Assembly: GCA_022729635.1 (NCBI GenBank)
Contig: DZAU01000093.1
Coordinates: forward strand, 1 to 6,301
Direction: 5' to 3'
From: Flavobacterium psychrophilum
GTDB taxonomy: Bacteria; Bacteroidota; Bacteroidia; Flavobacteriales; Flavobacteriaceae
DNA length: 6,301 bases
The position numbers and the translations under genes were made by a program. Below the pieces are notes generated by a model, which saw only the letters and a list, made by a program, of their open reading frames with translations, was not told the DNA's origin and ran no database searches. Positions within the stretch are counted from its first letter, which is position 1. The number at the start of each line of letters is the position of its first letter. Shown here piece after piece: positions 5,937-6,301 of the stretch.

Positions 5937-5948
5937 GAGAAATAAATA

Positions 5949-5979
5949 TTTGTCCAATTAATTAAAAAAAGTATTTTTA
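5949..5979 (+). promoter_or_regulatory. Probable promoter of the DUF1573 gene
   Basis: TTTG (5949-5952), a 19-nt spacer, then TATTTTTA (5972-5979), which differs from TAnnTTTG only in its last base. The geometry is identical to that of the cytochrome promoter at 802-832. The leader would be about 17 nt. Confidence 0.5.
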
Positions 5980-6002
5980 CTAAACCGAAAAAAACAATAA
6001 AA

Positions 6003-6301
6003 ATGAAAAATATAGTCACACTAATAGCAATTGTATTGATGGGTAGTTTTGGTTTTGCCCAAAATAGTCCTAAGATTGAATTTAAAGCAAAAGACAACAC
6101 CATAGATTATGGTACAGTTACCAAGAAAAGCGACAACGGAATTCGTTCTTTTGAATTTACCAACACTGGTGATGCTCCTTTGATAATTACCAATGTACTT
6201 TCTACTTGTGGTTGTACAGTTCCAACTAAACCAACTGAACCAATTATGCCCGGAAAAACAGGAAAAATTGATATTAAATACAATATGCAAGCCGGTCCAA
6301 T
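6003..6301 (+). CDS. DUF1573 domain protein, 3' end outside the window
   Basis: Only the first 99 codons are present. The signal peptide (MKNIVTLIAIVLMGSFGFA) is probably cleaved before Gln20, so the protein is exported to the periplasm or beyond. The mature part matches DUF1573, an immunoglobulin-like (ASPM/SPD-2/Hydin-type) domain abundant in Bacteroidota. It has IEFKAKDNTIDYGTV (25-39), FEFTNTGDAPLIITNV (50-65), the signature STCGCTVP (67-74) with Cys69 and Cys71, and PIMPGKTGKIDIKYN (80-94). The biochemical role of the family is not established. The ATG at 6003 gives a full signal peptide and lies just downstream of a good promoter. It is divergent from valS with 159 nt between the two starts. 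Many relatives are single-domain proteins of roughly 130-150 residues, so about a third of the gene may be missing here. Confidence 0.9.
   Translation, partial: MKNIVTLIAIVLMGSFGFAQNSPKIEFKAKDNTIDYGTVTKKSDNGIRSFEFTNTGDAPLIITNVLSTCGCTVPTKPTEPIMPGKTGKIDIKYNMQAGP

Noticed and set aside
6021..6290. Minus-strand open frame opposite the DUF1573 gene
   Set aside because: The plus-strand frame has a signal peptide and a family signature; the antisense frame has neither.

Overview
The window looks like chromosomal DNA of a Bacteroidota bacterium, most likely a Flavobacterium-type organism. It is AT-rich, with no clear Shine-Dalgarno sequences. Promoters fit the TTTG-N19-TAnnTTTG pattern of that phylum. 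The lipoprotein signal peptides are short, and the valyl-tRNA synthetase has the DWN-ISRQLWWGQQIP wording I associate with Bacteroidota. These assignments come from reading the sequence, not from a database search.

Layout. Positions 1-200 are intergenic, with two small inverted repeats and a probable promoter. A small lipoprotein gene follows (201-674, DUF6265-like). Next is a three-gene plus-strand unit. It encodes a lipoprotein-anchored MauG/bacterial cytochrome c peroxidase-type di-heme protein (861-1958), an outer-membrane beta-barrel protein (2013-2813) and a mono-heme cytochrome c lipoprotein (2835-3119). The unit is preceded by a good promoter lying between two copies of a 15-bp operator-like repeat, and it ends at a strong symmetrical terminator (3127-3165). 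That terminator is shared with valS (3189-5843, minus strand), which converges on it. Divergent from valS is a DUF1573 protein gene that starts at 6003 and runs off the right edge.

How the genes fit together. The two haem lipoproteins and the barrel appear to be one transcription unit acting at the cell envelope: a small electron carrier, a di-heme enzyme and an outer-membrane partner. The paired palindromes suggest dedicated, possibly metal-responsive, control. valS and the DUF1573 gene are separate housekeeping or envelope genes.

Most worth a second look: (a) the twin operator around the cytochrome promoter; (b) the di-heme protein has Leu where the inter-haem Trp is expected, no His in the activation-loop region, and a MauG-like Tyr near the second haem; (c) the cytochrome-barrel-cytochrome cassette as a possible envelope redox module; (d) two tracts inside valS that look like intergenic repeat DNA translated in frame, one in the editing-domain entry hairpin and one a 7-nt tandem repeat.
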